This document shows, piece by piece, positions 61,237-64,000 of a stretch of DNA of 64,000 nt. Origin of the DNA: Hofstenia miamia. Its lineage: Eukaryota; Xenacoelomorpha; Acoela. The stretch's first letter is position 1. Each line of letters begins with the position of its first letter. The stretch spans positions 552,064 to 616,063 of the forward strand of contig SCFE01000072.1 in NCBI GenBank assembly GCA_004352715.1, read 5' to 3'. The translations under genes were made by a program, and so were the position numbers. Under the pieces are notes generated by a model. It saw nothing but the letters and a program-made list of their open reading frames with translations. It was not told the DNA's origin and did no database searches.

Positions 61237-64000
61237 CTAAACAAGAAGAATGTAAGATCAATAATCATTAGGGCTTTGTATGCACAAGAAATTTAATTAT
61301 CTACAAGTTATGGGTAGAAATTGTGGAAAACATGAAGTAACACTTTTCTCACACACATAGGAAAAGAAATTACAGAATGGGCTAGCTTCCATCATTCTAG
61401 AAACTTAGTTGAAAAAGTAGTGGCATATGTGAAAAAATGAATATAACTACAATATTAAAACTTTAGTGCTATATTAACAATATTGCATTTCATTGCCTAA
61501 GAAAACGATTTAGGCACATCTCGCTGAAAACAATTTGAGTAGAAATGTTTAAAAAATCAACTAAATGATGTGCATAAATATTTTCACATTTAAGTTCGAA
61601 CAAGAGAGTTTTTATTTAGAACAAATTAGTTAATCTACTTAAGTACAAAGACATCATCTTTTTGTATGTAGAAGGTACAAGCAATATGACCCATACCAAC
61701 ATCGATTATATTTCTACGTCACACATACCTACCGTACGTGCTATGCATATGATATCTATGGACATTGATAGATCCAGCAAACTCTGAATCATTAATTTAA
61801 ATCACACAGCACGTTCACACAAGTTTTCATTTCTTAGAAATACAATGCCACGATCACAACATTATGGAAAGCATTTTGAAACAGCACCACGTCGAATTTT
61901 CGAATCAGACGAACTGTAAGATTTTGCCGGCCAGCTAAGAATTGCAAAGAAGCAACTGTGGCAACAATGTTCAAAAGAAGAACTTTGTCTGATTGGATAG
62001 TAGTTGTACAGTTCACATTATAAATTCATTTGTGCCGAAACATGGAATTTCGAAAACCCTTTGGGCCAGTTTCACAACTATTCACATTTAGTATGCTGTC
62101 TCACATACCAAGATGGCACACGTGCACATTATATAATTTAATAACCTTTTCAAAAATAAATATCGACTTGAAATCTGTTCACATAACCTAAAAAAATTGG
62201 AGTAGGATACATCAACAGCATTAATAGTAGACAATGCAACAGCAATGTATCATTTAATACATCCTAAAGTATATTTTCAGCAAATTGATAAGATTTTAAA
62301 AATTATTTAGAGTTGCAGACTAATGATAATTAATTTTAGCTGTATTCTGTTTAATTACCCTAAACCAAAGTAACTAGTAGACTTTAAAATGAACACACCA
62401 TTTCGTACATTGCATAAATTTAATGCAAAAAAACATTTAGGAGTGTAAATCCATCACCCGTTACTCCGAAAGCGTACTTTAAAGAAAGACGAAAAAAAAC
62501 AGCTCACTGAGATATGCAACTGTGAAAACATCATCACTAACAGCAATAAAATGCCATCTCCAAACTGGATATCAAAGCGTTATACGATTTCCTCTTCAAC
62601 TTCTGTACACATCAGTTGCCTATACATTTCTGCGTAAATATCTCTCAATTCATCACAAAGGAACTCTTTTATCATTGAAATTGGGGAATCTGAATGTCAA
62701 CAAATATTTCTAATGATGTTGAAGTGGATCTTTGTTTTGTTGTCAGAAAAACAATACCGTTATTCTGAAAAGTAATTCAATGGCGTCGATTATAACCTAG
62801 AATTATAGGGCTGTATATACAACTATGATTAACTCTGGGTGACGATCAGTTATTGATAAAATGACTCTTGTTTTCCTTTAAAGCAGAATACGCTTTTGTG
62901 AAATTATGTGTGTATTGGGGCAAACGCAAAATTCTAATATTCATGTAAAGTCGTTTAGAGTTCTCGTGCAAGTATTGATGAATGCAAGCGGCGTTTGTAA
63001 GAGTAAGGTAATGAAAGAATAAATCACACCATGTTTTATGGAATGCTTATATACTTAAACCTCAATGAGTTCATCTACTGAAAAATATATGAAGTAATTT
63101 TCATCAATCGAAATCTTTCACTCTTGCTGTAACAGAAAAAAATAATTTAATAAAGTATAACTTGCCCCTAAATAAAATCAAAATGTTGAATTAGCAGTGA
63201 AATACTTAATGTAAGAAGCCTAGGGGATTTGTATGAATATTTCCAGGTAATGCGATTGCAAAACAACATCTAAATTCTTTAATCAAACTTGTGACTCATT
63301 TTGGATTCTAACATTAATACATTATACCCTGGCATATTTCAAGATGACAATGAAAGATTGAATTTCTTGTGAAATTTTAATATTGGATAAAGTGCTGGCA
63401 AATGTCTAACCTCTATATCTAAAACTCACACGGCCATTCATAAAATTTTGAAAAATAGCCTTTGCTAAAAAATTGCCAATATTTTAAAAAAATGGAATAA
63501 AAAAAACATCAGCCTCAACCAAGAATTAGAATATTGGAAAATAGCAATATAAATAATCGCCAATATTTAAATTTCAATTGAAAATTGTCAGCCTGAACGC
63601 GGCATTAAAATAATATTAAAAAGTTGGCATGATCCTGAAAATTGCGTATGTTATAAAAATTCATTTGAAAATGCATGAATTGTTACTTGTAAATGTTATA
63701 AATGCCGACAATTCGATAAAAACTCGTAATTTATTTCGCAGAATTAAGAAATTGTCAGCCGGAACCTAACAATAAATTAGTAATATAAAAATCGTCAATT
63801 TTAACTTGAAAATCTTCAGCCTGAACGCGGTATTAAAGCATTAAATAAATATTGACAAGGTTCTAAAAATTGCTTATAATTTGAGAAAGTGACCTTAAAA
63901 ATTGTCCGCCTGAACATGAAAATTTCTATCTGTTGAAAATATAAACGTACATAAGAAATGTTCTAAGTAGAAAAAATTCGAAAATATTAAATTATATTAT
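61237..64000. other. ATG3 intron or upstream region; no further exon found
   Basis: No recognisable ATG3 exon (the segment before Asn-Ser-Lys-Pro-Leu-Thr should carry a Trp-Leu-x-Gly-Tyr motif). Probably a long intron running past the window. From about 63360 there is a dispersed short repeat (separate entry). Confidence 0.5.
63500..63940. repeat. Diverged tandem-like repeat with CAGCCTGAACGCGG core
   Basis: AAATTGTCAGCCTGAACGCG at 63583 and AAATCTTCAGCCTGAACGCG at about 63812 are each followed by GTATTAAA/GCATTAAA. Weaker versions occur at about 63506, 63755 and 63902. The spacing is irregular. Confidence 0.6.

Noticed and set aside
62522-62713. Plus-strand ORF in the ATG3 upstream region
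   Set aside because: 63 codons, no domain, wrong strand for ATG3 and typical of chance ORFs.
1-64000. CRISPR arrays, tRNA or rRNA genes, bacterial operons
   Set aside because: No regular repeat-spacer structure, no cloverleaf or rRNA-like sequence was seen, and the spliced genes are eukaryotic. tRNA absence was judged by eye only.

Overview
This window is animal nuclear DNA. It is strongly AT-rich, the host genes are split by GT-AG introns, and most of the sequence is transposable elements of metazoan type (non-LTR retrotransposons, Tc1/mariner, pogo/Tigger, hAT, piggyBac, PIF/Harbinger-like MITEs, and a tyrosine-recombinase ORF). Two host genes encode axonemal proteins, so the organism has motile cilia or flagella. 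I cannot name the species; an invertebrate is the reasonable guess. No rRNA, tRNA, CRISPR or prokaryotic signal was seen. Nine single-N positions (9279, 22168, 22415, 27211, 27988, 31313, 40349, 40666, 55819) are scaffold joins, and nearly all are flanked by duplicated or folded-back sequence.

Host genes. (1) Tektin-2 (TEKT2), minus strand, 46119 down to 25150. I can assemble it from eight exons, all with GT-AG sites and matching phases, giving 422 codons; it is about 21 kb long because three introns are filled with transposons. (2) RIBC2, plus strand, 46319-47458, one uninterrupted 379-residue ORF. TEKT2 and RIBC2 are head to head with only 199 bp between start codons, and that interval holds two X-box-like (RFX-type) motifs at nearly mirror-image distances from the two ATGs. 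Both products belong to ciliary doublet microtubules, so this looks like a shared bidirectional ciliary promoter. (3) The last two coding exons of the autophagy gene ATG3, minus strand, 61236-60898; the rest of the gene lies beyond the right edge or in exons I could not find. (4) A possible unrecognised first exon, minus strand, 7652-7488.

Layout. 1-10.3 kb: LINE 3' fragments, a 304-bp MITE whose empty site is preserved at 10 kb, a palindromic MITE at 4.0 kb, a hAT-like non-autonomous element at 5.0 kb, and mariner relics. 10.3-15.6 kb: mostly unassignable AT-rich DNA with two sister hAT MITEs that have perfect 8-bp target duplications. 15.7-18.3 kb: a decayed LINE with a mariner derivative inside it. 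19.9-24.6 kb: the most complete LINE (zinc-knuckle ORF1, endonuclease, reverse transcriptase), minus strand, complicated by misassembly. 25.1-46.1 kb: TEKT2, with introns holding a Tc1-like element (intron 7), a TIR-bounded tyrosine-recombinase element and LINE pieces (intron 5), and a hAT relic, a mariner, an intact-looking Tigger, a LINE and a piggyBac relic (intron 1). 46.1-47.5 kb: promoter and RIBC2. 47.5-54.8 kb: intergenic DNA with hAT relics and a solo LINE tail. 54.8-56.8 kb: an identical 980-bp direct repeat across an N. 56.8-59.6 kb: a LINE interrupted by a second LINE with a visible target duplication. 59.6-64 kb: ATG3 end and intronic or intergenic DNA.
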